In this document: one piece after another, positions 32,960 through 43,271 of the stretch | Position numbering within the stretch: position 1 is the stretch's first letter | Layout of the letters: each line of letters opens with the position of its first letter | Source: Amanita rubescens | Taxonomy: Eukaryota > Basidiomycota > Agaricomycetes > Agaricales > Amanitaceae | Assembly (NCBI GenBank): GCA_015039365.1 | Contig: WION01000363.1 | Location: forward strand, 1 to 53,273 | DNA length: 53,273 nucleotides | Direction: 5' to 3' | Notes under the pieces: generated by a model | What the model saw: only the letters and a program-made list of their open reading frames with translations | What the model was told of the DNA's origin: nothing | Databases searched by the model: none | Program-made: the position numbers and the translations under genes

Positions 32960-34174
32960 CTACCATCACTACTGGCATTACCACTGCTACTTGGTATTAC
33001 TAGTACTACTACTCACACCATTAGCATGACCAACACCTACTATCAACTGCCAGTACTCTCACCACCACCACCACCACCACCACTGCTCACTAGTACTCAC
33101 TTGTAACAGTTTAAGTTCCCCACTGATGGCCAAGCCCTGTTGAAACAATGAAACCCTGATTGGCTTCCTGCCCCTTCCTCTTTTGGCTCACCCTTCCTAT
33201 TTCTGCCATCACTGCATGCCCACCCTGCAATACCCTCTCCTGCACACTCTGTCTCTCATGCATACCCTGTCCCTGTCCCTATCCCTGTCCCTGGCTCCAT
33301 TCCACCCCATCTTCCTCACCTGCATACTCTTCCCCTGTCCCTCCACACTTGCCTTGGTCAATGAAGAGGTTCCACTGGTTATGGATGTGGAGGGAGCATG
33401 TGATGTGGTAGTCCTGGATCACTAGTACAGCTTGATGTTGGATGTTCAATCCCGCCGAGTATGGGCGTGGATGTGATGCGCGTGATGCCTGATGCCGAGG
33501 ACGTGATGGACGATCAGCGCTTGATGCGCTATATTTAGTACGTTTCTATTCTCGTCTGCAGCGACGCCTAAACGTCGTTTGCCTTTATATTTTGCCGTTC
33601 CCGTTTCCCATACGCTGCGCATATTTTCCCTTATAGTCTAGACGTTGCCAGGTCGCACCTCAGTCGCTTATTGCCACGACTGAGGTGAGATCCACGCTAT
33701 TTGCCTTATTCCTTTCATGTTGCTTATATTACCTGTAGCTATTGTATTGTCTCACAGGTACTATTGATTATAGAGTCGCTTATTGCCACGACTGAGCTAT
33801 TGTATTGTCTCACACTTGATTCTCACCCAGCCCCAGCCACCCTAAGTCCTGTTTGCCCTTTCATTCTTGCACCCAGCACCCAGCACTCACCCTATGTGTC
33901 TACTCTTGCACATGCACTGCATCCCCAGCACCTGGCTCTGGCCATTCTCAGCCTGAATGAAGAAGTGGTGGCCTACATCACCAAGTAGTTCTACCATAAC
34001 TATCACCACTGCCACCACCAGTACTTATCACCATGACCATTGCTGTGTCATGAGTCGCAGCACTACCACTTCCACTCACACAGCCACCACCACTGCTCAC
34101 AAGTTACCACCACCACTTGTAACTACCACTCACACAATACTTACTAATACCAGCACTGCCAACACTACTTGGCT
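32960..34174. repeat. left arm of a long inverted repeat
   Basis: Read on the plus strand this arm matches the reverse complement of 37790-38625 in the same order: CTACCATCACTA, CTGCCAGTACTCTCACCACC, CTTGGTCAATGAAGAGGTTCC, TGATTCTCACCCAGCC, CATTCTCAGCCTGAATGAA, TAATACCAGCACTGC. Allowing for the 384 bases of a nested solo LTR plus duplication, the arm is about 830 bases. That is the same length as the right arm. Homology is imperfect, with many small indels. Confidence 0.8.
33436..33814. mobile_element. solo LTR with 5-base target duplication
   Basis: A 379-base block starts TGTTGG and ends CTCACA. It is flanked by CTTGA on both sides (33431-33435 and 33815-33819). The other inverted-repeat arm has a single CTTGA with no insert (AATCAAGCTGC near 38221-38231), which is the empty site. 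Internal direct repeats occur: TCGCTTATTGCCACGACTGAG and CTATTGTATTGTCTCACA, twice each. Superfamily is unknown. Confidence 0.88.
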
Positions 34175-34182
34175 AATGTGGG

Positions 34183-35329
34183 TAGGGATTGGCACGGGTC
34201 GGCTCAACCCGCGCGGGTCATGTACCCGCACCCGTAGAGGGTACGGGTGGGGGTCTACACTCTGTAGACCCGTGGTCGAACCCGAACCTGCATCGCGGGT
34301 TCGGGTAGGGCACACATACCCGTGCCTATACCCACTCCCGTGTTATTTGCGTGATGCGCCGATAGAGTCTGCATGGCGCGGCGGAGTTTGCTTGGTGTGG
34401 TGGAGTTTGCGTGGTGTGGTGGGGTTTGCATTGGGGCGCGACGTGTTTAAGGCAGCGTTGGTGGGGTGCGGCACGGTGGGTCACCGGTTGGTGCAGCACA
34501 ATTGTGGGGGATCCGTGAAGGGTGCAGCATGTTTGCAGGTGGTGGTGGAGGGGTGTGGCAACTTGCAAGGTGGGAAAAGACGGGTGGAGGGCTGGTGTGG
34601 TGCCAGAGGGGCACGACATGTTTAAGGCAGCGTTGGTGGGGTGCGGCACGGTGTGTGGTTGGTGCAGCACGTTTGCGGGTGGTGGTGGTGGAGGGGTGTG
34701 GCAACTTGCAAGGTGGGCAAAGACGGGTGGAGGGCCGTTAGTTCATGAAATGTGGTAGGGCAGATCGTCTCACTGTGTAACTGTTTCATGGGGGTGCGGC
34801 AGGTGTGGTGGATATGTTGGAGGTGCAACAAGGTCATCAAGGGCGGCGGCGAGGTGTAGATTTGTTAGCAAACAAAAATAAATATGTATCAGAGGGGGCT
34901 TACCCGTGAATGTCCAATCCAACCGCCAGAACCACGGATCTTTCTACCACTTCCTCGTCATCACCATCTTCAGACATTTTTGGCCGTGGCTGAACTGGGC
35001 GGGTGGGTGGCTGAACTTGGTGAGCGGCTGTATTGCTCATTGCAGACGACAGTGGCCGTGACATGTCGCGGTCTCGTTATGTGCTTTATACCTGTTTGGC
35101 AATGGGCCTGAATCCTCGGCCTCATCATCCACACACTCGATGGTATGCCGCCCCGTTGCATACAACCCGTGTGGGTACGGGTACAGGTAAGAGGTCGGGT
35201 CTGGGTCCGGGTCAAGTTATCCTCTACCCGCATCCAAACCCATACCCCGGCTACGGGTCTGGGTATATCACGGGGTCCGGGTCCGGGTATGCACCTGGTC
35301 ACCCAGGGGTATACCCAGGCCAATCCCTA
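34183..35329. mobile_element. non-autonomous hAT element, 8-base TSD
   Basis: A 1147-base block has inverted ends TAGGGATTGGC (left) and GCCAATCCCTA (right). It is flanked by the 8-base duplication AATGTGGG at 34175-34182 and 35330-35337. Both subterminal regions are full of GGGTACGGGT-type words in both orientations. The inside has no transposase, so it must be moved by another element. A related uninserted sequence at 42195-42245 (CTTGGCGATGTGGGCCACCGC) shows what the empty site looked like. Confidence 0.9.
34444..34740. repeat. tandem duplication inside the hAT element
   Basis: A G-rich unit beginning GTTTAAGGCAGCGTTGGTGG occurs at 34444 and again at 34620, 176 bases apart. Both copies are followed by GGTGGTGG...GGGGTGTGGCAACTTGCAAGGTGGG. 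The second copy carries an internal deletion. Confidence 0.8.
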
Positions 35330-36584
35330 AATGTGGGCCACTGCTGCGCACGGCATCATGTCCGAGGCCCTTTATTACCGTTGCATCATGCTGTCCACAG
35401 CATCCCTCACATCCTTCCTCCCTTCACAACAAGTTGCTGTATCTGAAGTTATGAATAGTTTTTTTTTTACACTCTCCTTACTTTAGTATTTCATAATCGA
35501 GGATGAGATGTGTTGCGGGTTTTGTGGCACTCGTCGCTACAAGCTGTATTTGTACATGTTGAGCACCGGAAAATGCTGGTATCTTAATGGAGCATTATTA
35601 CAAAAACTTGCGCAGCTCGCCAATTATAAAACCGAGCCTCATTACATTCGGCCTCGGAATAACCACCACCACCACCTTTGTCCACTGATCAGGAAAAATC
35701 CTTCTCTATTGTGGAGGTACAGCTACCTCCCAATATACAACCATCTGCTACCACCACCACACTTCACCACCATCACTATTTTATGGAGCAGAATAGATCA
35801 AGGCAGTAGTACAGGTCTGGCTACCTCTGGGCCATATCAAAGCTACTGGTGTTCAATTACCTTTCATATAATTAGTGGTACCTGGACCAGTCAACCCATC
35901 ACACAGGTCACTACAGGTAAGGGTGTGACAGGTATCCACTAAACCACTGAACCTGCAGTATTCCATAGTATAAGTTACCACTGCTGCCAGTACTGAACAT
36001 GACCATCACTGTTGACAGACTACTAGTAGTACTAGTACTACCACTATCTTACTATACTATTCACTACCTACATCACCATCACCACTCACCACCACCAACA
36101 CTCAACCACCACCAATACTCAACTGCCACCATCACCAACACTCCATCACCACCAATACTCAACTGCCACCATCACCATCACCATCACCATCACTACTATC
36201 ACCAACCACCAGTACCAGTACTACTGCTGCCACTGCTCTGGTTTGGCCCCCCAGCCCAACCCAGACATAGGCTGACACCACCAACCACCACATTCCACGG
36301 ACCACCAGTAGTATTCATTACCCAGTCACTACCACTCATAGGTCACTGGTCACCAGACAGTTGATCCTAGTAGTACTACTTGAGAACTGTGGTTCCAAGG
36401 CCAAAGCTTAACAAAGGCTTCGGCCTTATCCTTTCACCATCACTGTTCATTTTTGTAATGGACAGTTAAGAGCCAGTAATTACCAAGATGTGGCTTGCCA
36501 TGCAGGAGCAAACACAGCCTTACCTTGGCCTTGGCCACATGCTGCATGAAGTGGCGGCCCATACAGGCCAAGTAAGTGCTGGTG
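35330..36584. repeat. interior of the inverted-repeat block, CCA/CAC-rich
   Basis: Starts with a stretch (GTGGGCCACTGC...GGCATCATGTCCGAGGCC) also found at 41424 and 42206, where it overlaps pogo-type transposase sequence. It then becomes ACC/CAC triplet-rich up to about 36370. I see no gene. The strand bias flips near 36.45 kb, from C-rich to G-rich on the plus strand. Confidence 0.5.
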
Positions 36585-37025
36585 CTGGTGAATTGTGATG
36601 GTGAATTGTGATGGTGAATTGTGATGGTGAATTGTGATGGTGAGTGCTGTGATGGTGAGTGCTGGTGCTGGTGAGTGCTGTGATGGTGAGTGCTGTGATG
36701 GTGAGTGCTGGTGCTGGTGAGTGCTGTGATGGTGAGTGCTGTGATGGTGAGTGCTGGTGCTGGTGAGTGCTGTGATGGTGAGTGCTGGTGCTGGTGAGTG
36801 CTGTGATGGTGAGTGCTGGTGCTGGTGAGTGCTGTGATGGTGAGTGCTGGTGCTGGTGAGTGCTGGTGCTGGTGAGAGCTGTGATGGTGAGTGCTGGTGC
36901 TGGTGAGAGCTGTGATGGTGAGGGCTGGTGCTGGTGAGTGCTGGTGCTGGTGAGCGCTGTGATGGTGAGTGCTGGTGCTGGTGAGTGCTGTGATGGTGAG
37001 TGCGGGTGTTGGTGAGTGCGGGTGC
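36585..37025. repeat. minisatellite of 15-16 base units
   Basis: Tandem variants of GTGAGTGCTGTGATG and GTGAGTGCTGGTGCTG, opening with GTGATGGTGAATT copies. About 25-30 units are present. The array is open in several minus-strand frames (HSPSQHSPAPALTITA type), but this is a by-product of the repeat. Confidence 0.9.
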
Positions 37026-37789
37026 TGGTTGTCATATCCCATTCCAGACTCCACCCAAACTCCATAACCTCGGACTCCAATGGACACCCTACTATACCCC
37101 ACATCCATTCCACACTCATATCACATCAGAACATGGCCATAGAACCCCTTGTCGGACTAAGTATATAAGGCTTCACTTGTACACATACAGTAGTCTGAAT
37201 ATCAACTTGGATTATGCCCCAACTTGTTCTAACACTCCCTGTCTTTCATCATCTACGACCCCATCCAGACCATTCACCTCCAGACTCCAGCCCCAGACTC
37301 CAGCTCCAGACTCCAGAGTGAAGTTCTCCAGAAGTTTAGGCAAGACACACATTAGCATGGCACAGCTTGCACACTAGCCTTTCCCCACTCAGTCCCAGAC
37401 CCCATTATACTCTGTCCCAATTAGAATCACTGTCCTTGTGCTGGAAGTTGACTTCTCAGCTATGTCTCAGCTATTGGCTAATCAGTACCCAGGATATAAT
37501 AGTCACATAACTGACCCCATAGCTCAGTCAAAAATGGCATATAAAGCCAAACAGATATAAAACCAAAGCCCTCACTTTTTTCGGCCGGGAATGAGACCCA
37601 TGAGCAGTGGTGGTGGTAGTGAGTTGGCAGTTGTATGAATAGTGGTGATAGTTGATTGTGAAGAGTGCTGGTGGTGGGATGAGTAGTAATGGTAGTCGTA
37701 CTGATGGTATGCAGGGTATGTACACCCCCAATGTACCCTGATGGACTTTCTTGATCTGTGGACCATGGTGGTGTTAGTAGTGTTAGCAG
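37026..37789. other. interior of the inverted-repeat block, no gene recognised
   Basis: Mixed sequence between the minisatellite and the right arm. 37250-37320 carries short CCAGACTCCAG repeats. Nothing else can be named. Confidence 0.4.
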
Positions 37790-38625
37790 TGCTGGTATTA
37801 TTAGGTAGAGTGTCATGGGAGTGATAGTCACTAGTGGTAGTGGTTGTCAAAGTGGTAGTGGTGTGACTCATGACACTGGACCATGGTCATGGGTGGTGGT
37901 GAGTCTGGTGGTGGCAGTGGTGATGATGGTAGTCTGTAGAATTGCTTGGTGATGATGGTAGTCTGTAGAATTGCTTGGTGATGTAGTAGGCCACCATTTC
38001 ATTCAGGCTGAGAATGGCCAGAGCTGAGTGCTGGGGATGTGGCAGTGCATGTGCAAGAGTAGATAGGGTGAGTCCTAAGTGCTGGGGGTGCAAGCCTGAG
38101 ACAGTGGACAGGGGTGGTGGGGGAGGGGGGGCTGGGGGCTGGGACCTAGGATGGTTGAGGCTAGGACCTAGGGTGGCTAAGGCTGGGACTGAGAGCACAA
38201 GTATGGCTGGGCTGGGTGAGAATCAAGCTGCAGTGCCGCACTACCATATCACATGCTCCCTCCACATCCACACCCAGTGGAACCTCTTCATTGACCAAGG
38301 CGAGTTGGAGGGACAGGGGAAGAGTATGCAAGTGAAGACAAGATGGGGTGAATGGAGCTGGGGACAGGGACAGAGCATTGCATGAGAGACAGAACATGCA
38401 GGAGAGGGTATGGCAGGATGGAACAAAGCCAGAGCTGAGAGGGTTGAAACAGCATGCAGTGTGCAACTTAAAGTGTTACAAGTGAGTACTAGTGACTGGT
38501 GGTGGTGGTGGTGGTGAGAGTACTGGCAGTAGGCCCAGATAGACTATAGTAGGACTAGGTCACAGTTGTGGTCATGATATAGTAGTACTAGTGTCAAGTA
38601 GTGGTATGCCAATAGTGATGGTAGC
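37790..38625. repeat. right arm of the long inverted repeat
   Basis: Inverted counterpart of 32960-34174, G-rich on the plus strand. It lacks both insertions seen in the left arm and so preserves the empty solo-LTR site (GGGTGAGAATCAAGCTGC). Confidence 0.8.
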
Positions 38626-38785
38626 CATCTGTTGGCAAAATCAGAGCAGTCACGGTGGTGGTAGGTGATACATCGTAGTTGTGGTGGAGTCACTGGTGAT
38701 GGTGAGTACTGTGAGTAGTGGTGGTGGCAGTAAATCATGAGTGAAATGCGGTGGCAGTTATGGTAGTGATACTGTCAGTAGATGG

Positions 38786-39037
38786 CTGATTGCATCTGAC
38801 ACTGCTGGAACACTGGCTGTCTGATTGTCTGATTGTCTAACCAGCACTGGAACACTAATTGTCTGACAGCTTGATTGTCTGACATCATCTGACAATGTCT
38901 GACAAGTGCCAGATGAGGTGTCAGATGTTGTCAGACAATGTCAGACAATCAGGCTGTCAGACAATTAGTGTTCCAGTGCTGGTTAGACAATCAGACAATC
39001 AGACAGCCAGTGTTCCAGCAGTGTCAGATGCAATCAG
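38786..39037. mobile_element. foldback / MITE-like element with 98-base arms
   Basis: Arm 38786-38883 and arm 38940-39037 are reverse complements with one mismatch in 98 bases. They enclose a 56-base spacer that is itself made of TCTGACA/TGTCAGA words. Ends are CTGATTGCATCTGACACTGC and its complement. I found no target duplication. The near identity means either recent origin or gene conversion between arms. Confidence 0.9.
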
Positions 39038-39502
39038 ATGAAATCAGATTTTTCCCCAATTTCCTGATGTCAAGAGGACAATAAAAACTCCAAAACCTTA
39101 GAAGTCCTTCTCAGTATAGTGGTGGCAGGTGGTGGCAGTTGTAGTGGTAATGGTGGTTGCACTGATAATGGTGGTGGTGGTCACTCATAGTACTATCATT
39201 GATCAGGAATTTGAACAATTTTCAAATATTGTCCATAGCTCCGTGTTCTCATGTCCGACTTACCTCAGTCTTTCTCAGACGGGAAAAGGATGTCATAACT
39301 ACTGTCCTGCAATACCATCACACTTTTTGCATTTGTAGTTCCTAGATGCTGAATGATTCTATGTTCTGACCCGGAATTTGAACAAAACTGTCACGCTTTG
39401 TCACGCTTTGTCATCCCGGGAAATCAAACTCCGCAACGCACGTCACGGTCGAATTCACGTCGAAAACAACGTTGGGTATTCTATTCGAGAAAATCAAGGT
39501 AT
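39038..39502. other. stretch without recognisable gene
   Basis: Begins with GGTGGT-rich sequence to about 39185, then unique-looking AT-richer DNA, with the direct repeat GTCACGCTTT at 39393 and 39403. No gene seen. Confidence 0.4.
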
Positions 39503-40474
39503 CTACATGTTTTGCGGAACGGTATAGTAAAATGTATTATAAGGACTATTTGAATATATCGGGTTATGAAAATAGCCTTGGAAATTACCATTTAGTTGAG
39601 GAACCTGTGATGAATAGTAAGGATTCGGAGTCGTAGCTACAGCATTTCTGGGAGCATGTAGCATATGATTACTGGATGAGCTTGATGCTTCAGAAGTTGT
39701 AGTAGGGCCTTGAACAGATCGGTTCGAACGGCGGAAGAGGCCAGAAAATTGAGGATCTTCTTTTAGCTCGGGATGTGCTTCAAAGTGATCCTGGATGGCT
39801 TTCCGGATGTCCGCTTTCAAAGTCTTGTCTGTAAATGGAACACCGAGAGCGAGAGCAATGTCTTCCAAGTCGTTTTTATTTTTACTGGACAGAGAACCCA
39901 AGAACAGTTCATTGCGAAGGCACTGAGCTTGTCGCTCTGCTTTCTTTGCATTGCGCCGCTTTGCCCTCTCTTCTTCAATACATTTGTTTTCAGCCTTCTT
40001 TGCATCCTGGGCTGCGCGACGGGCAAGCGCTTCTGAGCTTGTGAGGATTTCTCTGTGGTCTACATGAACTGAGCGGTTTCGGCGTTGTAACTGTGCCTCT
40101 CTAGCATATTTTTGCCGAGTGGTATGTGCCAGCTGGTTGGCCATGATAATACTCCGAGCCTTGTATCGCGTCCTATCTCCGAGTAAGATCTCAACAAGAT
40201 CTAAGGCATCTTTAATTGCAGCTGGATGATCGGCTTCCTGGTCGTGTATTGCTGCTGCGATACAGCCCATCCTTCGACGGACTTCCTTGGCTGGCACATG
40301 GTCAGCAGAATTAGATCCAGAGTGGCCTATACTGGACAATGCGAGGCTAGATGATGACGAAGCCGATAAGGAGCCTGTATTCAGGCCTCTTATGCTTGAT
40401 GTAGTAAGCGACGGTTGTGCGCTACAGTCCAATAAATCATCTAAAATCCAAAAAGAAAAGTTTACTAGGCTCAC
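39503..40474 (-). pseudogene. C-terminal part of a pogo-family transposase ORF, SAP-like domain
   Basis: 323 open codons. A basic coiled-coil stretch (ALARRAAQDAKKAENKCIEEER then KRRNAKKAERQAQ) is followed by a SAP-like DNA-binding segment (NKNDLEDIALALGVPF, KTLKADIRKAIQDHFEAHPELKEDPQFSGLF). It ends with a Ser/Asn/Tyr-rich tail. This architecture is typical of the region behind the DDE domain in basidiomycete pogo-like transposases. The DDE end lies at 41178-41462 on the same strand, separated by about 700 bases, so I read both as one broken gene. A stand-alone ORF is the alternative. Confidence 0.6.
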
Positions 40475-40860
40475 CTGTTAGGCCGCTGTAACGGATGGAA
40501 TCCTGTTACAGTGTGCAGCATGCTCTGAAGCCTTCCGAAGATGTCCTCCGCCATCCACCTTCGATCCGCTTTCCGTCCGCTTCCGTCCGCTTTCGATCCG
40601 CTTCGATCTGCTCCGCTCCGACGCGCGGGAATTCGTCGGAGTATGTCGGATGCACGGGAATATGTCGGATTATGTCGGACCACAAGCGCATGGTAAGCGC
40701 ATGGTAGTTACTATAAGTACATGTCACATGTAGTCGTATACAATAGCTACGAACGAGAATTGGAGTTCCCTTCCCCTCAGATCAGCCTTAGCTTAAGTCT
40801 GTGCACTATTGTGCATGGCACCTGCAGTGCTGGGTACAACCCAGAGCACATTGCAGTGTT
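40475..40860. other. TCCGC-repeat spacer inside the pogo remnant
   Basis: 40545-40620 holds irregular tandem GATCCGCTTTC / GTCCGCTTCC words, followed by two copies of GGAATATGTCGGAT-like sequence. 40490-40515 is a hairpin (CTGTAAC...GTTACAG). No coding sequence is convincing. Confidence 0.5.
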
Positions 40861-41557
40861 TCACCGCGTAATCTCATCTCCTGCGATATTCTGGCTCTGA
40901 GCATTGAACGCGGGTGGTGCGGTGGTCACATTTGATTCAGCTGAGTTGACTGCGGATGTTTCCGGGAGTGGTGTCGGTCCAGTCATCACGTTGACAGGAC
41001 CTGGGGTGTAATCTCCAGGTGCGCAATTACTAGTAGTGGGAGATGCATGTGTAGAATGCATGGCCGAAGTAGAAGGGACTTGTGTGCGGGTTCCCATGTC
41101 ACCAGTGATTAGATAATGGGTACCGTCACCAGCATCCTGACCATCACCGTCATCATCGCCAGTGTTGCCTTCAAGGTCTATGTCATCATCGGACGAATTC
41201 CCGATTTTTTCCAAGCCTTCAAGATTATTCCAGCAGTGAATGCTTGTTCCCGTGCTTTCATGTAGACACTAACGACGTCAGCACGTGGAAGCCCAAGACC
41301 CGTCACTGCAACATATTTCTCAAGCTCCTTCTGCCACACGCGTTGTAACAGTGGCCCAAAGACGCCACTGATGTCTAAAGGCTGCAGCTTATGTGTCGTC
41401 TTTGGTGGTAAGCAATACTTGGTGATGTGGGCCATCGCTTCGCGTGGCATGTCCGAGGCCACCTTATTATGTAATAATATGAATGACCTTGTTTAACTAA
41501 TCTAGTACATGTATTGGTATTTAGTACCAAGTAAGCATGGTACCCAGTTCCCAGCAT
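40861..41557 (-). pseudogene. pogo-family DDE transposase fragment
   Basis: The minus strand reads ITKYCLPPKTTHKLQPLDISGVFGPLLQRVWQKELEKY, the block around the last part of the pogo/DDE_1 catalytic domain, then LKAWKKSGIRP, after which the frame stops (PMMT, stop). The neighbouring frame continues acidic (KIGNSSDDDIDLEGNTGDDDGDG), suggesting a frameshift. No complete catalytic triad is present, so this copy is dead. Confidence 0.8.
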
Positions 41558-42539
41558 GCAGATGCAGTGGCTGGATCATTGAAATAGGTCAAGTTCATGG
41601 GGGTGGTGATTGAGCGGGTGATGGGTCGAAAGCTGCCAAAAGAAGCTGAGCCAATCAGAGCCAGCTCCAAATTTAGGCGACTCGGCTATGACCGATATCT
41701 GCACTGAAGTCTGGAGGGATCATGGCGGTTCACCTGAATCACGGCAGCCCACCCTGGACATGACAGGCAGTGGATCATAGTCTGATAATAAATTTTATGT
41801 TCATTTTGTTTGATGCAGACCATGATACTTGTACATTCTACTATAGTTTGTTTGTTTCAGAAGGTCTCAGCCATCATCGGCAGCTTAAAGTGTTACAAAA
41901 CTCGTCACTAAAAAAACCGATTCCTCCTTTCAGTCGGCCTCGGAATAACTCGATGTTCCTTTCTTTGGCTAATAGAATCACAGTAGTACTTACCACCATC
42001 ATGACAAATGCTTCCACCCACTACTCCTTAGTACTGCCAGTCCTCATCACCACCATCACCACCATCACCACCACCACCACCACCCAGTGACTACCACTCA
42101 CAAGTAACTACCAGCTGGCAGTAGTGAGGCTGCTACTGCCCCCAATGACTTCCATCACAACCGTTGCACCACCACTAGTACTCTTCACCATCCACTATCA
42201 CTTGGCGATGTGGGCCACCGCTTTGCGTGGCATGTCTGAGGCCATCCTTTTTTTTGGCTATAATCTATAATGTTAGCGGACAACGGTGTGAGAAGCTCGT
42301 AATACTATACTGGAGGGCACAGGAACATAGTGTGGGGTCTGGGGCATTATGGATCAGCTGTGGTCACTGGTGAAGGTGGGGCAAGATACCTGATCAGCTC
42401 ATTACACCAACCAGCGCTTTGTCAGCGTATCCGCTTAGTTGCTGGGAGGCAGGTAGCAACGCCTAGCGGTAACCGCCTACCACTAAAAAATGGGTACAGC
42501 CGGCGGTACCAATATCATGTGACCATTACACTATGTTAA
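41558..42539. repeat. repeat-derived stretch with CACCAT microsatellite
   Basis: 42045-42090 is a CACCAT/CACCAC microsatellite. 42195-42245 (CTTGGCGATGTGGGCCACCGC...GTCTGAGGCC) repeats the pogo-derived segment also found at 41424 and 35330. No gene seen. Confidence 0.5.
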
Positions 42540-42549
42540 GTAATAGTGG

Positions 42550-43271
42550 TGCCTTATAGTATGGTGTGATGTACACCTTCTGAGGGGAGATTTGGGTATG
42601 GTGTGCTGTACACGATTTGAGGAGAGATTTGAATATGGTGTGTTGTACACCATCTTTGGGTATGGTGTGCTGTACACCATTTGAGGAGAGATTTGAAAAT
42701 GGTGTGTTGTACACCATCTGTGGGGAGATATAGTGTGTTGTACACCATCTGTGGCGAGGTATGGTGTGTTGTACACTGTCTGAGGGGTATGGTGAGCTGT
42801 ACACCATCTAGATATGGTGATTTCCACACCAAATTCAGGATTCCATTACCATATTTAGTAACCTATTACCATATTTGGCAGAAAGAGCTGTATTATAGAA
42901 GGATTCATTGCCATATTTGGTAACCTATTACCATATTTGGCAATGCAGAATGGTGATTTGTACACCATTTTTGTATGATGTTGGAAACACCATAATACAC
43001 CTATTACCATATTTGGAAATACACTTGCATTTTCAGAATGGTGATTTGTACACCATATTTTCAATGTATGGTGTTGCTAACACCATTTCTGACCAATTGG
43101 CAACATGGTGAAATATATACCATATTGAACAATAAGGTGATTCTGACACCATCTTTGGAAAGTGAATTGTACACCATACTGTAGGGTGTTTTCAACACCA
43201 TTTTTAATCAATCAGATATGGTGAATTATCCACCATATTAAATGTTATGCATTATGGTGGGTCCAACACCG
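42550..43271. repeat. array of short hairpins, ATGGTGT...ACACCAT
   Basis: At least a dozen units of the form ATGGTGT-N4/5-ACACCAT (for example ATGGTGTGTTGTACACCAT) are separated by about 20-60 bases that often read TCTGTGGGGAGAT or TTTGAGGAGAGATTTGA. Later units drift to ATGGTGATTTGTACACCAT and ATGGTGTTGCTAACACCAT. Every unit can fold. It is not a CRISPR array: the unit is itself palindromic, spacers are alike, and the genome is eukaryotic. The array is interrupted by the hAT element at 43272. Confidence 0.85.

Noticed and set aside
33160..33425. Overlapping plus-strand ORFs rich in Pro, Leu and Cys
   Set aside because: Low-complexity CCCTGTCCC-type sequence inside the inverted-repeat arm; the same sequence in the other arm is not open in a matching frame.
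36440..37119. Two long minus-strand ORFs rich in His, Ser and Thr
   Set aside because: They are translations of the 15-16 base minisatellite, open in more than one frame because the unit lacks stops.
42550..43271. CRISPR-like repeat and spacer pattern
   Set aside because: The genome is eukaryotic, the repeats are palindromic and variable, and the spacers are related to each other; no cas genes.
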